Assembly: GCA_963714255.1 (NCBI GenBank)
Contig: CAVQNU010000019.1
Coordinates: 1 to 64,000 of the forward strand
DNA length: 64,000 nucleotides
Direction of reading: 5' to 3'
From: Rhodovastum sp963714255
GTDB lineage: Bacteria; Pseudomonadota; Alphaproteobacteria; Acetobacterales; Acetobacteraceae
Shown here: piece by piece, positions 42,207-51,050 of the stretch
Layout of the letters: every line of letters begins with the position of its first letter
How positions within the stretch are numbered: position 1 is the stretch's first letter
The notes under the pieces: generated by a model
Database searches by the model: none
Seen by the model: the letters and a program-made list of their open reading frames with translations, nothing else
Told to the model about the DNA's origin: nothing
Program-made: the position numbers and the translations under genes

Positions 42207-43403
42207 ATGATCCCCGCCCTGATGCCGACCTACAACCGCGCCGACCTCGCTTTCGAGCGGGGCGAAGGCGCCTGGCTGTACACGGCGGACGGGCGACGAT
42301 TCCTCGATTTCGGCAGCGGCATCGCCACCGCCAGCGTCGGCCACGGCAATGCGCATCTGGCCGACGCCATCGCCGCGCAGGTGCACAAGGTGATGCACGT
42401 CTCCAACCTGTACCGCATTCCGCAGGCCGAGCGTCTGGCCCAGCGTCTGGTGGACGCGACCTTCGCGGACAGCGTGTTCTTCTGCAACTCGGGCGCGGAA
42501 GCGAACGAGGGCATGGTGAAGATGATCCGCCGCGCCGCCTACGAAACCGGCCATCCCGAGCGCTACCGGGTCATTACCTTCGAGGGCGCCTTTCACGGCC
42601 GCACCCTGGCGATGCTGGCCGCCACCGGCAATGAGAAATACCTCAAAGGGTTCGGCCCCGTGGTGGACGGGTTCGACCAGGTGCCGTTCAACAACCTCAA
42701 CGCCGTGCGCGACGCGATCGGGCCGCACACCGCCGGGATTATCGTCGAGCCGGTGCAGGGCGAGGGCGGTATCCGCCGCGGCAGCCTGGACTTTCTGCGC
42801 GGCCTGCGCGCCGCCTGCGACGAGTTCGGCCTGGTGCTCGGGCTGGACGAGGTGCAGTGCGGCATGGGGCGCACCGGCAAGCTGTTCGCCTTCGAATGGG
42901 CGGGCATCACGCCGGACGTGGTGAGCACGGCCAAGGGGCTGGGCGGCGGCTTTCCGATCGGCGCCATCCTGGCGCGCGAGCATGTGGCGAAATACCTGGT
43001 GCCGGGCAGCCACGGCACCACGTTCGGCGGCAACCCGCTGGCCTGTACCGCCGCCAACGCGGTGCTCGACATCCTGCTCGCGCCCGGTTTTCTTGATGAG
43101 GTGGTGCGCAAGGGCGAGGTGCTCGGGGCGGCGCTGGCCGGGCTGGTCGCGGATTTCCCCGCCGTGTTCGCAGGCGCCCGCGGCATCGGCCTGATCCGCG
43201 GGCTGCACTGCGTGGTGCCGGCCGGCGAGGTGCAGGCCGCCTTCGCCGCCGAAGGGCTGCTGAGCGTGACCGCGGGCGAGAACGTGGTGCGTCTGGTGCC
43301 GCCGCTGGTGATCACCGATGCCGATATCGCCGACGGGATGGCGAGAATGCGCCGCGGTGCGGCACGCTGCCTTTCCGCCGCCGTCAAGGAAACGGCACAA
43401 TGA
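42207..43403 (+). CDS. argD: Acetylornithine aminotransferase ArgD
   Basis: 398-residue class III PLP aminotransferase converting N-acetylornithine semialdehyde and glutamate in arginine synthesis. Landmarks: FLDFGSGIATASVGHG, FCNSGAEANEG, FEGAFHGRTLA, VEPVQGEGGIRRG, DEVQCGMGRTG, and the PLP lysine in VSTAKGLGGGFPIGA. Start ATG 42207 with AAGGAC directly before. Ends with an ATGA overlap to argF, a common arginine gene pair. Confidence 0.95.
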   Translation: MIPALMPTYNRADLAFERGEGAWLYTADGRRFLDFGSGIATASVGHGNAHLADAIAAQVHKVMHVSNLYRIPQAERLAQRLVDATFADSVFFCNSGAEANEGMVKMIRRAAYETGHPERYRVITFEGAFHGRTLAMLAATGNEKYLKGFGPVVDGFDQVPFNNLNAVRDAIGPHTAGIIVEPVQGEGGIRRGSLDFLRGLRAACDEFGLVLGLDEVQCGMGRTGKLFAFEWAGITPDVVSTAKGLGGGFPIGAILAREHVAKYLVPGSHGTTFGGNPLACTAANAVLDILLAPGFLDEVVRKGEVLGAALAGLVADFPAVFAGARGIGLIRGLHCVVPAGEVQAAFAAEGLLSVTAGENVVRLVPPLVITDADIADGMARMRRGAARCLSAAVKETAQ

Positions 43404-44371
43404 GCTCGGCGGCCCGGCGGCGCATGGCGGCGTCCGACGGCAAAGGCGAAGCGCATGACGCTTCGCCCCGCCATTTCCTTGATCTGCGCGACCACGATCG
43501 GACGACGCTGCGGCAAATGCTGGAAGTGGCGTCCGGCTTCAAGGCGGTGCGGGGGGTGACCTCCCGCCCGCTGGCCGGCCGTACGCTGGCGATGATTTTC
43601 GAAAAGCCGAGCACCCGCACCCGCGTCAGCTTCGAGGTGGCGATGCGCCAGCTCGGCGGCGACGTGATCATGCTGACCGGCAAGGAAATGCAGCTCGGCC
43701 GCGGCGAGACCATCGCCGACACCGCGCGGGTGCTGTCGCGCTACGTCGATGCGATCATGATGCGCACCGACGCGCATGAGAAACTGCAGGAAATGGCGAC
43801 GTATGCCACCGTGCCGGTGATCAACGGGCTGACCGCGGATTCGCACCCGTGCCAGCTGATGGCCGACGTGCTGACCTTCGAGGAGCATCGCGGCCCGATC
43901 GCCGGCCAGGTGGTGGCCTGGTGCGGCGACGGCAACAACGTGGCGCGCAGCTGGATCGAGGCGGCGGCGCGGTTCGGCTTCACCCTGCGGCTGGCGACCC
44001 CGGACAGTCTGAGCCCGCCGGCGGAACTGCTCGCCTGGGCGCGGGCGCAGGGGGCGAAGGTGGAACTCACCGACGATCCGGCCGTGGCGGTGGCGGGCGC
44101 GCGCTGCGTGGTCACCGATACCTGGGTGAGCATGTCGGACGACCCGAACACCAGCCGGCACAACCTGCTTGCCCCGTACCGGGTCACCGCGGCGCTGATG
44201 CGCCAGGCCGCGCCGGATGCGATCTTCATGCACTGCCTGCCGGCGCATCGCGGCGAGGAAGTGACCGCCGAGGTCATCGACGGGCCGCAAAGCGTGGTGT
44301 TCGACGAGGCGGAGAACCGGCTGCACGCGCAGAAAGGCGTGCTGGCCTGGGCGCTCGGGGCGGCGCGGTAG
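43400..44371 (+). CDS. argF: Ornithine carbamoyltransferase ArgF
   Basis: 323 residues. Carbamoyl-phosphate site FEKPSTRTRVSFE, ornithine-site segments MQLGRGETIADTARVLSRYV and DSHPCQLMADVLT, and the C-terminal MHCLPAHRGEEV are all present. It makes citrulline in arginine synthesis, coupled by ATGA overlap to argD. The first 20 residues (MSSAARRRMAASDGKGE..) are a nonconserved extension; a later start at residue 9 is possible. Confidence 0.95.
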   Translation: MSSAARRRMAASDGKGEAHDASPRHFLDLRDHDRTTLRQMLEVASGFKAVRGVTSRPLAGRTLAMIFEKPSTRTRVSFEVAMRQLGGDVIMLTGKEMQLGRGETIADTARVLSRYVDAIMMRTDAHEKLQEMATYATVPVINGLTADSHPCQLMADVLTFEEHRGPIAGQVVAWCGDGNNVARSWIEAAARFGFTLRLATPDSLSPPAELLAWARAQGAKVELTDDPAVAVAGARCVVTDTWVSMSDDPNTSRHNLLAPYRVTAALMRQAAPDAIFMHCLPAHRGEEVTAEVIDGPQSVVFDEAENRLHAQKGVLAWALGAAR

Positions 44372-44404
44372 CGCTGCTGCCGCCCAGGGCTGGGCAAGGT
44401 GGCG

Positions 44405-45478
44405 ATGCAGATCATCACGACGCTGGACGCGCTGGACGCCAAGCTCGCCGAGTGCGACGCGGCCGCACAGATATCCGACGACGCCTTGCGGCAGGTGTTC
44501 ACCACCTTCCGGATGGATTTCGCCGCCCAGGTGCCGGACGACCCGTTCAGCCCCGCCTATCACGATTTCCAGATGGCGGTTTACCGGCGCGTCTCGGGAC
44601 GGACCTACGCGCCGGAGAACGAGGTTTCCGCCTTCGATGTCGCCGCCGCCGAGGTTCGCCCCTTCCCGTTCTACACCGGCAGTTGCCGCACCGCCGGGTT
44701 CTTCACCATGGGCATGGGGTTCCTGTTGCACACGCTCGGGCTTGCGGCGGGTGCCCGGGTGGTCGAGTTCGGGCCGGGATGGGGGAACTCGACCATCGCG
44801 ATGGCGATGGCCGGACTGGATGTGACGGCGGTGGATATCGAGGCGAATTTTTGCGATCTGCTGCGCCGGCGCGCCCGCCGCCATGCGGTCGACATCACCG
44901 TCGTTCAGGCCGATTTCAGTTGGGCGGAAACGGTGGCCGAGCCGTTCGACGCCGCGGTTTTTTTCGAGTGCTTCCATCACTGCGCCGACCATATGCGCCT
45001 GCTGCGGGCCCTGCGCACGGCGGTGAAGCCGGACGGGCGGGTCTATTTTGCCGCCGAGCCGATCCTGCCGGACTTCCCGCTGCCCTGGGGGGTGCGGATG
45101 GACGGCGAGGCACTGTGGGCGATCCGCAACAACGGATGGATGGAACTCGGCTACCGGGAGTCCTATTTCCTCGAGGCACTGGCCCGCACCGGATGGACGG
45201 CGACGCGGCACGCCTTGCCGGGGCTGGAATGGGCAGCGGTCTGGGAGGCCAAACGGAGTGCGCCGGCGGCACCGGTGATCCCGGCGGTGGAAAACGGGCC
45301 CCCGGCGGTCGCGCTGGCGCAAACGCCCGAAGCGCCGCCTGTGCCGGCCCCACCCGCGCCCTCGCCTATGCGAGCCGAAGATCAGCTGCGCGCGGAACTT
45401 GCCGCGGTCTACCGCTCGACCTCATGGCGTGTGACCGCCCCGCTTCGCGCCCTCGGACGGCTGCGGCGGCGCGATTGA
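44405..45478 (+). CDS. Class I SAM methyltransferase with glycan-enzyme-like tail
   Basis: 357 residues. Methyltransferase motif I is VVEFGPGWGNSTIAMAMAG, with an acidic end of strand 2 (VDIEANFCDLL) and FECFHHC in the catalytic loop. The last 35 residues (AEDQLRAELAAVYRSTSWRV and TAPLRALGRL) are the short helical tail often found on glycosyltransferases and enzymes of surface-glycan assembly, joined by a Pro/Ala-rich linker. It probably methylates a sugar or lipid. A GTG two codons earlier (44399) is another start. No glycan cluster is seen around it. Confidence 0.8.
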   Translation: MQIITTLDALDAKLAECDAAAQISDDALRQVFTTFRMDFAAQVPDDPFSPAYHDFQMAVYRRVSGRTYAPENEVSAFDVAAAEVRPFPFYTGSCRTAGFFTMGMGFLLHTLGLAAGARVVEFGPGWGNSTIAMAMAGLDVTAVDIEANFCDLLRRRARRHAVDITVVQADFSWAETVAEPFDAAVFFECFHHCADHMRLLRALRTAVKPDGRVYFAAEPILPDFPLPWGVRMDGEALWAIRNNGWMELGYRESYFLEALARTGWTATRHALPGLEWAAVWEAKRSAPAAPVIPAVENGPPAVALAQTPEAPPVPAPPAPSPMRAEDQLRAELAAVYRSTSWRVTAPLRALGRLRRRD

Positions 45479-45505
45479 CCGCTTGCGGGGCCCTCCGGCC
45501 CGATC

Positions 45506-45979
45506 TCAAGCCAACGGTTTCTCCATTTCCACCCAGGTCGGGTGGTCGTAGCCGGCATGCGTGTGCAGCACGGTCTCGACATAGCCGCTTGCGCTGAACA
45601 GGCGGCGGTTGCCGGCCAGCAGCAGCCTTGTACCGAGAAGCATCCGCGGCAGGCCGCGCGCCCGCGCTTCGGCCTCGGCCGCCGCCAGCAAGGCCTGGGC
45701 AATGCCGCACCGGCGCCAGGACGGTGCAACGGCGAGACGGCCGACATAAAGGCCGCCGCCACGCTCATCCCACAGCACCACCCCGGCGAGCGTGCCGTCC
45801 GCCGCCACGGCGACTGCCCCGCCGCCCATGGCGGCCACACCGGCGGCGGACTCGCGCAGCGCCGACGGGGGCGGGTCAAGGTCCACGCTCAGGGCGGCGA
45901 AGGCAGCGCGGATCAAGGCTGCGGCGCGTTCATAGTCGCCGGGGTGGAGCGGGCGGAGGTCAAAACCGGTCGCGGTCAT
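45506..45979 (-). CDS. GNAT-family N-acetyltransferase
   Basis: 157 residues with the acetyl-CoA-binding pattern YVGRLAVAPSWRRCGIAQAL (Q/RxxGxG/A loop: RRCGIA) and a C-terminal FSASGYVET strand. Substrate unknown. Convergent with the methyltransferase gene. Confidence 0.85.
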   Translation of the reverse strand: MTATGFDLRPLHPGDYERAAALIRAAFAALSVDLDPPPSALRESAAGVAAMGGGAVAVAADGTLAGVVLWDERGGGLYVGRLAVAPSWRRCGIAQALLAAAEAEARARGLPRMLLGTRLLLAGNRRLFSASGYVETVLHTHAGYDHPTWVEMEKPLA

Positions 45980-46136
45980 GGCGGGATGTTAGCGCAACCG
46001 CGGCCGGACTGGCCAGGCAAGGCCGATAATCCTGGGGCTAAAACAATGAGCTAGACCGCTCTGTCTGTTGCTGCTCCGGGTGGGAGCGTTCGCGGGCAAC
46101 TGGCAGCCGGCCACCGGATTTCCTATCTTCCACCCT

Positions 46137-47084
46137 ATGTCCGACACCCCCGCCTTCCTCGACTCCGGACGCCCCGACGTGCCCGATCTCGTCGTGCCCC
46201 GCGGCGTCACGCCCTTCTATTTGCCGCGCCGGCCCGTGCGCGGGCGGCTGGTGCGGCTGGGGCCGCTCGCCGAGGCGCTGCTGAGCCGCCATGACAACCA
46301 CCCAGCCGTGACCCTGCTGCACGGCCAGGCAATCGCCCTCGCCGCGGCGCTGGCCTCGGCGCTGAAATTCCGCGGCAGTTTCAGCCTGCAAGCCAAAGGC
46401 GACGGGCCGGTCGGCATGCTGCTGGCCGACTGCACCCATGACGGCGCGCTGCGCGGCTACGCCCGCGCCGAGCCGGAACGTCTGGCCGCCGCCCTGGCGG
46501 AAGACCCCGCCCCCTCGGCCGGACGCCTGCTCGGCCAGGGCTACATCGCCTTCACGGTCGACCAGGGACCCGACATGGACCGCCAGCAGGGCATCGTCAG
46601 CATCACCGGCGACAACCTGGCCGACATGGCGCTGCATTATTTCGCCACCAGCGAACAGTTGCACGTATGGCTGCGCCTGGCCTGCGCCCGCACGCCCGCC
46701 GGCTGGCGCGCCGCCGCCCTGGTGCTGGAGAAAATCGCCGGCAGCGGCGGCATCGATCCGGACCTGGACGCGGCGGCACAGGAGGAAAGCTGGCGCACCG
46801 CCACCCTGCTCGCCGCCACCGTCAGCGATGACGAACTGCTGGACGACGGGCTGGCAACCGAACATCTGCTGTTCAATTTGTTCCACAGCGAAGGCGTGGC
46901 CGCCGACCGGCCGCGCGCACTGGCCTATGGCTGCCGGTGCTCGCGCCAGCGACTGTCCGGCATCCTCGAAGGGTTCGATACCGACGACCTCGACCATATG
47001 GCCGTCGACGGGGACATCGTGATGACCTGCGAGTTCTGCAATTTCGACTTTCGGTTTGCGCGGACGGCAGTGCGGGGGCGCTGA
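46137..47084 (+). CDS. hslO: Redox-regulated chaperone Hsp33 (HslO)
   Basis: 315 residues. The C-terminal zinc switch is present as YGCRCSRQRL and VMTCEFCNFDF (CxC and CxxC), which releases zinc and activates the chaperone under oxidative stress. The N-terminal domain has the family-typical LLHGQAIALAAALASALKFRGSFSLQ and a GDNLADMALHYFATSEQL segment. Length is typical (about 290-320). The ATG at 46137 is the first before PAFLDSGRPD. Confidence 0.92.
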   Translation: MSDTPAFLDSGRPDVPDLVVPRGVTPFYLPRRPVRGRLVRLGPLAEALLSRHDNHPAVTLLHGQAIALAAALASALKFRGSFSLQAKGDGPVGMLLADCTHDGALRGYARAEPERLAAALAEDPAPSAGRLLGQGYIAFTVDQGPDMDRQQGIVSITGDNLADMALHYFATSEQLHVWLRLACARTPAGWRAAALVLEKIAGSGGIDPDLDAAAQEESWRTATLLAATVSDDELLDDGLATEHLLFNLFHSEGVAADRPRALAYGCRCSRQRLSGILEGFDTDDLDHMAVDGDIVMTCEFCNFDFRFARTAVRGR

Positions 47085-47095
47085 CTGCCCGCTTG

Positions 47096-47182
47096 CCGCG
47101 GTCGGGGCGTTGCCCCGAACCCCACCAGGGGCTTTGCCCCTGGACCCCACCAAGGGCCCCAGGCCCTTGGAACCTGCCAATG
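47096..47182. repeat. Dispersed palindromic element, locus 9 (divergent member)
   Basis: GGGGCGTTGCCCCGAACCCC, CCAGGGGCTTTGCCCCTGG and CCAAGGGCCCCAGGCCCTTG hairpins in series. The core hairpin has TTT instead of TCT. Between hslO and the large secreted protein gene. Confidence 0.75.
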
Positions 47183-47310
47183 AGAACGCGAAATTAACGC
47201 TTTTGCCGAATCGTTCCGCGTTGACCGTAAGCAGGCTTTTCGTTAGCCATAGGCAAACCTTGCGCTGATTTGGTGCGATCAGGCTTGGAATCAAACGTAA
47301 GGGTCAGACA
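47183..47310 (+). promoter_or_regulatory. Leader/promoter region of large secreted-protein gene
   Basis: AT-richer than surroundings, with TTGACC and runs such as TTTTCGTTAGCCAT that could form a promoter. The GTAAGGGTCAG ribosome-binding region lies about 6-16 bases before the ATG at 47311. No regulator site recognised. Confidence 0.4.
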
Positions 47311-49263
47311 ATGTCGGTCACCGTGAACACCGATGCGTTCGTTTATGCTGCGGCGACGTCGATCGGTCTGTCACAAATGTTCGGCGTGACGCTGGGAAGC
47401 ACCGATCCGACCTATCTCGTGCTGACCGTGCTCGACAGAAACGAGTACACCGCCGGCGCCACCGGAACAACCGGCAGCCTCTCCGGCACCGTCTCCAACA
47501 CCGTCGCAACCCTGAACCTCACCGGCATCAGTGGCGATGAAAGGGCCGCCGGGATCGTCTTCACTTACACAAGCGCCGGTTATTACAACAGTACTTACGG
47601 CTATCTCAACCAGCTGACCTACAATTCGTCCTCAAGCCTGGGTGACGTAACGAACCTGTCGCTGTTCGGCACCAACAGTCTCAGCCAGGCCACGACCTAC
47701 GCCGCCAATCCCTATTCCATGGTCGAGCAGGACGCCGCCGGCTACCTCGGCAGCGCGACCGTCGTCACCGAGCCGGGCTTCACCGGGACCGTGCCCGCCC
47801 AGGCAACGCCGGACTCCATCGCCGCAATCGCCCAGAGTTTCGTCGGCGATGCCTGGAACATGAACGGGTGCTGGGTGCTGGCCAGCACCATCGCGGCCGA
47901 AGCCGGGGCATCGCTGCCGGTGCAGAGCACGTTGATCGGCGTGCCCGGGAAAGCGAACGGCGAATGGATCGTGGCCTTCAACGGCCCGGCCGGCCAAACC
48001 GGCAACTGGCAATCCATGGTGACGGCCGGCGAAATGATCGTGATCGGCACGCCGGGCGGCGGCGGGCACATTACCACCTGCGTGTCCGGCTCCGGCAGCA
48101 CCGCCATGGTGGTGGACAATATCGTCTACGTGAATGCCTACGGCCAGGTCCAGAACCCGGCAGGGGACGGCTCGGCCAACGACATCAAGGTCTCGGCGGC
48201 ACACGCGGCATCGCAGGAATGGTCGGGGGTCGCCGCCGCGTCGGTGGTCATCTACGAACTGGATACGCCGGTCGTCACCGACACGGTATCCTCGGTCAGC
48301 CTCACGTTCAGCGCATCGGAATCCCTGGCGTCCCTGTTCGCCGCCACCGATCCCGCCAGCAAGGCCATCACCGAATGGCAGGTCTATGACACCGCGGGCA
48401 GCGACACGCTGGTGGCCAACAGCACCAGTTACAACGACCATTCGGCCGCATCCGCGCTGACCATCGCCTCGCTCGGCGCCGTCTCCCTCGATGCCGGCAC
48501 GACCGCGACGACCGACACGCTGGAGGTGCGGGCGTTCAACGGCAGTTACTGGGGCGACTGGCAGTCGCTGAACGTGGCCGTCTCGGCTGCCGGCACCGCG
48601 TCCCCGCCGGTGCTGCAAACGCAGACACCGAACCAGACATGGACGGAAGGCCAGGCGATTTCGCTGTCGCTCGCGTCCACCTTCAAAGACCCGCAGAACG
48701 AAACCTTGACCTACACGGCGGTGCAGTCGAACACCACGTCGCTGCCGAGCTGGCTCAGTTTCAACGCGTCGACCGACACGTTGAGCGGAACCGCCCCGAT
48801 CACCGCGCAGACTCTCGGCATGACGGTTACCGCCACCGACACCAGCGGCCTGTCGGCATCGGAGACCTTCAACGCGACCGTGCAGGCAGCACAGGCGTCG
48901 CCGCCCGTGCTGGCCAAGCAGACGCCGAACCAAACCTGGACCGACGGCAAATCGATCAGCTTCATGCTGCCCGCCGGCACGTTCACCGATCCGCAGGGCG
49001 AGGCGCTGAGCTACGCCGCTTCTGAAATCAGCGGTCCGAGCGTCAGCTCATGGCTTAGCTTCTCCAGCACCACGGCCACGTTCAGCGGCCTCGTGCCGAA
49101 GTCTGCTTCAGGGACGATCGGCCTCACGGTTGTCGCCACCGATACCAGCGGCCTGTCGGCATCGGATAGCTTCTCGGTCACGTTGGCTGCCGCGGCCAGC
49201 CGCGGCGCCACGCACGGCATATCCGTGGTGCCGATGTCGGATCTGACAGCGTCCCACGTCTGA
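47311..49263 (+). CDS. Secreted protein: Cys/His hydrolase-like domain plus cadherin-like repeats
   Basis: 650 residues, low in charged residues, rich in Ser/Thr/Ala, no Sec signal peptide. Residues 1-160 are beta-rich. Residues 165-320 hold a papain-like/NlpC-type pattern: Cys in AWNMNGCWVLASTIAAEAG and His in GTPGGGGHITTCVSGSG, with DNIVYVN at the end. Then come a domain with putative EWQVYDTAGS..FNGSYWGDWQSL and two He-PIG/cadherin-like units (TPNQTWTEGQAISLSL and TPNQTWTDGKSISFML), each ending VTATDTSGLSASETF or similar. Likely a surface or type I-secreted protein, with possible peptidase or amidase activity. Experimentally open. Confidence 0.75.
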   Translation: MSVTVNTDAFVYAAATSIGLSQMFGVTLGSTDPTYLVLTVLDRNEYTAGATGTTGSLSGTVSNTVATLNLTGISGDERAAGIVFTYTSAGYYNSTYGYLNQLTYNSSSSLGDVTNLSLFGTNSLSQATTYAANPYSMVEQDAAGYLGSATVVTEPGFTGTVPAQATPDSIAAIAQSFVGDAWNMNGCWVLASTIAAEAGASLPVQSTLIGVPGKANGEWIVAFNGPAGQTGNWQSMVTAGEMIVIGTPGGGGHITTCVSGSGSTAMVVDNIVYVNAYGQVQNPAGDGSANDIKVSAAHAASQEWSGVAAASVVIYELDTPVVTDTVSSVSLTFSASESLASLFAATDPASKAITEWQVYDTAGSDTLVANSTSYNDHSAASALTIASLGAVSLDAGTTATTDTLEVRAFNGSYWGDWQSLNVAVSAAGTASPPVLQTQTPNQTWTEGQAISLSLASTFKDPQNETLTYTAVQSNTTSLPSWLSFNASTDTLSGTAPITAQTLGMTVTATDTSGLSASETFNATVQAAQASPPVLAKQTPNQTWTDGKSISFMLPAGTFTDPQGEALSYAASEISGPSVSSWLSFSSTTATFSGLVPKSASGTIGLTVVATDTSGLSASDSFSVTLAAAASRGATHGISVVPMSDLTASHV

Positions 49264-49287
49264 TCAGGGCCGCGCCCATTCGTGAGT

Positions 49288-49353
49288 AATGGGGTCAAGG
49301 GGGCCACTGCCCCCTTGCGGGTCCAGGGCAGAGCCCTGGCCTTGCTTGTTTTA
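49288..49353. repeat. Dispersed palindromic element, locus 10 (half element)
   Basis: GGGGTCAAGGGGGCCACTGC, then GGGTCCAGGGCAGAGCCCTG and CCTTGCTTGTTTTAC. Its right tip overlaps the TAA of the GNAT gene on the minus strand. Between convergent genes. Confidence 0.85.
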
Positions 49354-49857
49354 CGCAAACGTAGCAAGGCTGTCCCATTCATAAGCCGTCTCGGTGGCGG
49401 TCCAGCCTTCGCGCGCGTCCTGGCGGGTGGCGCAGGCGCGTCCGCCCAGCGCTTCGTAAAACCGGCGTGCCGGTGCGTTGCCGTCCAGCACCCACAGCCC
49501 GGCGGATGCGAAACCGGCCTGGCGCATGTCCGCCGCCGCGGCCTGCATCAGCGCGCGGCCAAAGCCACGCCATTGGGCACGACGCAGGACATAGAGGGCA
49601 AAAACCTCGGCCGCGAACGACAGGGTGGCATCGCTTTGCGGCCCCCAGGAGACGAAGCCGACAGGATCACCCTCATCGGTGGCGACGAACACCCCGCCGC
49701 GCGGGATCGCCGCCCGCCACATGTCGGTACGGCGGGCCGGGTCGAGCGCTGCCAGCACGGCATCGGGCACAAGACCGGGATAGCTCTCACGCCAGGCCTG
49801 AACATGCACGGCGGCGATGGCGGCGGCGTCGTCCGGGGTGGCAGGCCGGATGGTCAT
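49351..49857 (-). CDS. GNAT-family N-acetyltransferase
   Basis: 168 residues. N-terminal MTIRPATPDDAAAIAAVHVQ and the acetyl-CoA motif ALYVLRRAQWRGFGRALMQA place it in GNAT; C-terminal GNAPARRFYEALG is typical. The ATG at 49857 overlaps the trpF stop (ATGA), so it is coupled to trpF. In related genomes trpB or trpA would follow trpF; here an acetyltransferase of unknown substrate takes that place. Confidence 0.87.
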   Translation of the reverse strand: MTIRPATPDDAAAIAAVHVQAWRESYPGLVPDAVLAALDPARRTDMWRAAIPRGGVFVATDEGDPVGFVSWGPQSDATLSFAAEVFALYVLRRAQWRGFGRALMQAAAADMRQAGFASAGLWVLDGNAPARRFYEALGGRACATRQDAREGWTATETAYEWDSLATFA

Positions 49858-50486
49858 GGGCATGCCTCGCGATCGGCGTCCTTGGCGCGGGCCACGAAAG
49901 CCCGGATCAATTCGGGGTCCTTTTTGCCCGGCTCCCGTTCCACGCCGGAGGACACATCCACCCCCGGCGCACCGGTGACCCGGATTGCCTCGGCGACATT
50001 GTCCGGGCTCAGTCCGCCGGCCAGCAGCCACGGCAGCGGCGCCCGCCAGAAGCGCAGCAGCGACCAGTCAAGCACCGCCGCATTGCCGCCGGGCCGTGTG
50101 GCGCCCGCCGGTGGCCGTGCCTCGATCACGAACCCGTCCACGCCGTCGGCCGCATCCGGCAGGTCGGCCGCCCCGGCCACGCCGACCGCGCGCCAGACCG
50201 GGCGGCCGAAGCGGGCGCGCAAGGCGGCGCAGCGCCCGGGGCTGTCATACACCTGCAGCACATCCAGCCGCACCCGTGCCAGCGTGGCGGCGACGGACTG
50301 GTCGTCCGGTCGCACGAACAGCCCGACGCTTGCCGGAACGCCGTCCGCCAGCGCGGCCGCGCGGTCGGGCGTCACGGCACGGGGGGACGCCGGAAAAAAC
50401 ACGAAGCCAAGCCAGTCAGCCCCCGCACCGAGGGCGGCATCGCGGGCGGCCGGGTCGTTGATGCCGCAGATCTTGACCCGCGTCAC
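49854..50486 (-). CDS. trpF: Phosphoribosylanthranilate isomerase TrpF
   Basis: 210 residues of a (beta/alpha)8 enzyme in tryptophan synthesis. Motifs: VKICGIND (catalytic Cys), GADWLGFVFFPASPRAV, VGLFVRPDDQ, RLDVLQVY, LLAGGLSPDNV (LAGGL) and PGVDVSSGVEREPG (DVSSGVE). Start is the GTG at 50486 (VTRVKICGI), overlapping the small upstream frame's stop (GTGA). A longer form would begin in the sequence of that frame. Confidence 0.93.
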   Translation of the reverse strand: MTRVKICGINDPAARDAALGAGADWLGFVFFPASPRAVTPDRAAALADGVPASVGLFVRPDDQSVAATLARVRLDVLQVYDSPGRCAALRARFGRPVWRAVGVAGAADLPDAADGVDGFVIEARPPAGATRPGGNAAVLDWSLLRFWRAPLPWLLAGGLSPDNVAEAIRVTGAPGVDVSSGVEREPGKKDPELIRAFVARAKDADREACP

Positions 50487-50698
50487 CCGGCCAGCCCGGC
50501 AATCGCGCCGGCATGATCCTGCCGGGCGCGGTGGCAACCCATGGAAAGGGCGCCGGCAGCCCGAATGCCGCCGGCGCCATACGCCAAAAAACAGTCCATC
50601 CCCTGCCCGAACAGACCGCGATACCGCGCGGCCCGGACGGCCTGGGAGTCGGCCAGCGCTGCGTCGGTCGTATCGAACGCCGCGATCAGGCCCGGCAT
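50483..50698 (-). pseudogene. pyrF: pyrF remnant (orotidine-5'-phosphate decarboxylase), large internal deletion
   Basis: 71 codons between lapA and trpF, where related alphaproteobacteria have pyrF. The first 50 residues read PGLIAAFDTTDAALADSQAV and GQGMDCFLAYGAGGIRAAGA, close to the PyrF pattern (LIVALDTTD..., LEFFLAxGxxGxRA). The catalytic Lys region is lost (GQGMDC replaces KLGLE) and the middle of the protein is absent; the frame ends AGAIAGLAG. I infer an internally deleted pyrF gene still translated in frame. A free-standing small gene is the alternative. Confidence 0.55.
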
Positions 50699-50699
50699 G

Positions 50700-51002
50700 T
50701 CACCTCGACGCCGCCGGGGTGCCGGAGCCGGACTTCTTCTTCAGCGTGTTGACCTGGTCTTCCAGCCGGCGTGCGGCCCGCTCGAACCGACGGGCGCGCC
50801 GACGGGCGCCGAGCGCCGGAAACCAGACGAACAGGCTGCCGAGCAGGAACGCGGCGGCCGCAGTCACCAGCACGGCGGCTGAAACCGGCGTCGACAGCTT
50901 GAAGTCGGTCGGCCAGAACGAAAGCGAGACCGGCTGCGGGTTGGACAGTGCGAACAGAACCAGGACGATCAGGACAGGCAAGGCAATCAACGTGCGCAAC
51001 AT
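50700..51002 (-). CDS. lapA: LapA-domain small membrane protein (lipopolysaccharide assembly protein A)
   Basis: 100 residues: two membrane helices (TLIALPVLIVLVLFALSNPQ and SAAVLVTAAAAFLLGSLFVW) and a coiled C-terminal region (RRARRFERAARRLEDQVNTL), the LapA/DUF1049 arrangement. Conserved directly after ihfB in this group of bacteria. Role in lipopolysaccharide assembly control, known from E. coli. The ATG at 51002 follows a weak GAGG site. Confidence 0.85.
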   Translation of the reverse strand: MLRTLIALPVLIVLVLFALSNPQPVSLSFWPTDFKLSTPVSAAVLVTAAAAFLLGSLFVWFPALGARRRARRFERAARRLEDQVNTLKKKSGSGTPAASR

Positions 51003-51050
51003 GGTTTTCACCTCGGGAAAGGGACGCATAAGAAACTAACCCAGTTTCCC

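Noticed and set aside
42593..45322. 909-codon minus-strand open frame opposite argD, argF and the methyltransferase
   Set aside because: Shadow spanning three real plus-strand genes; no recognisable domain.
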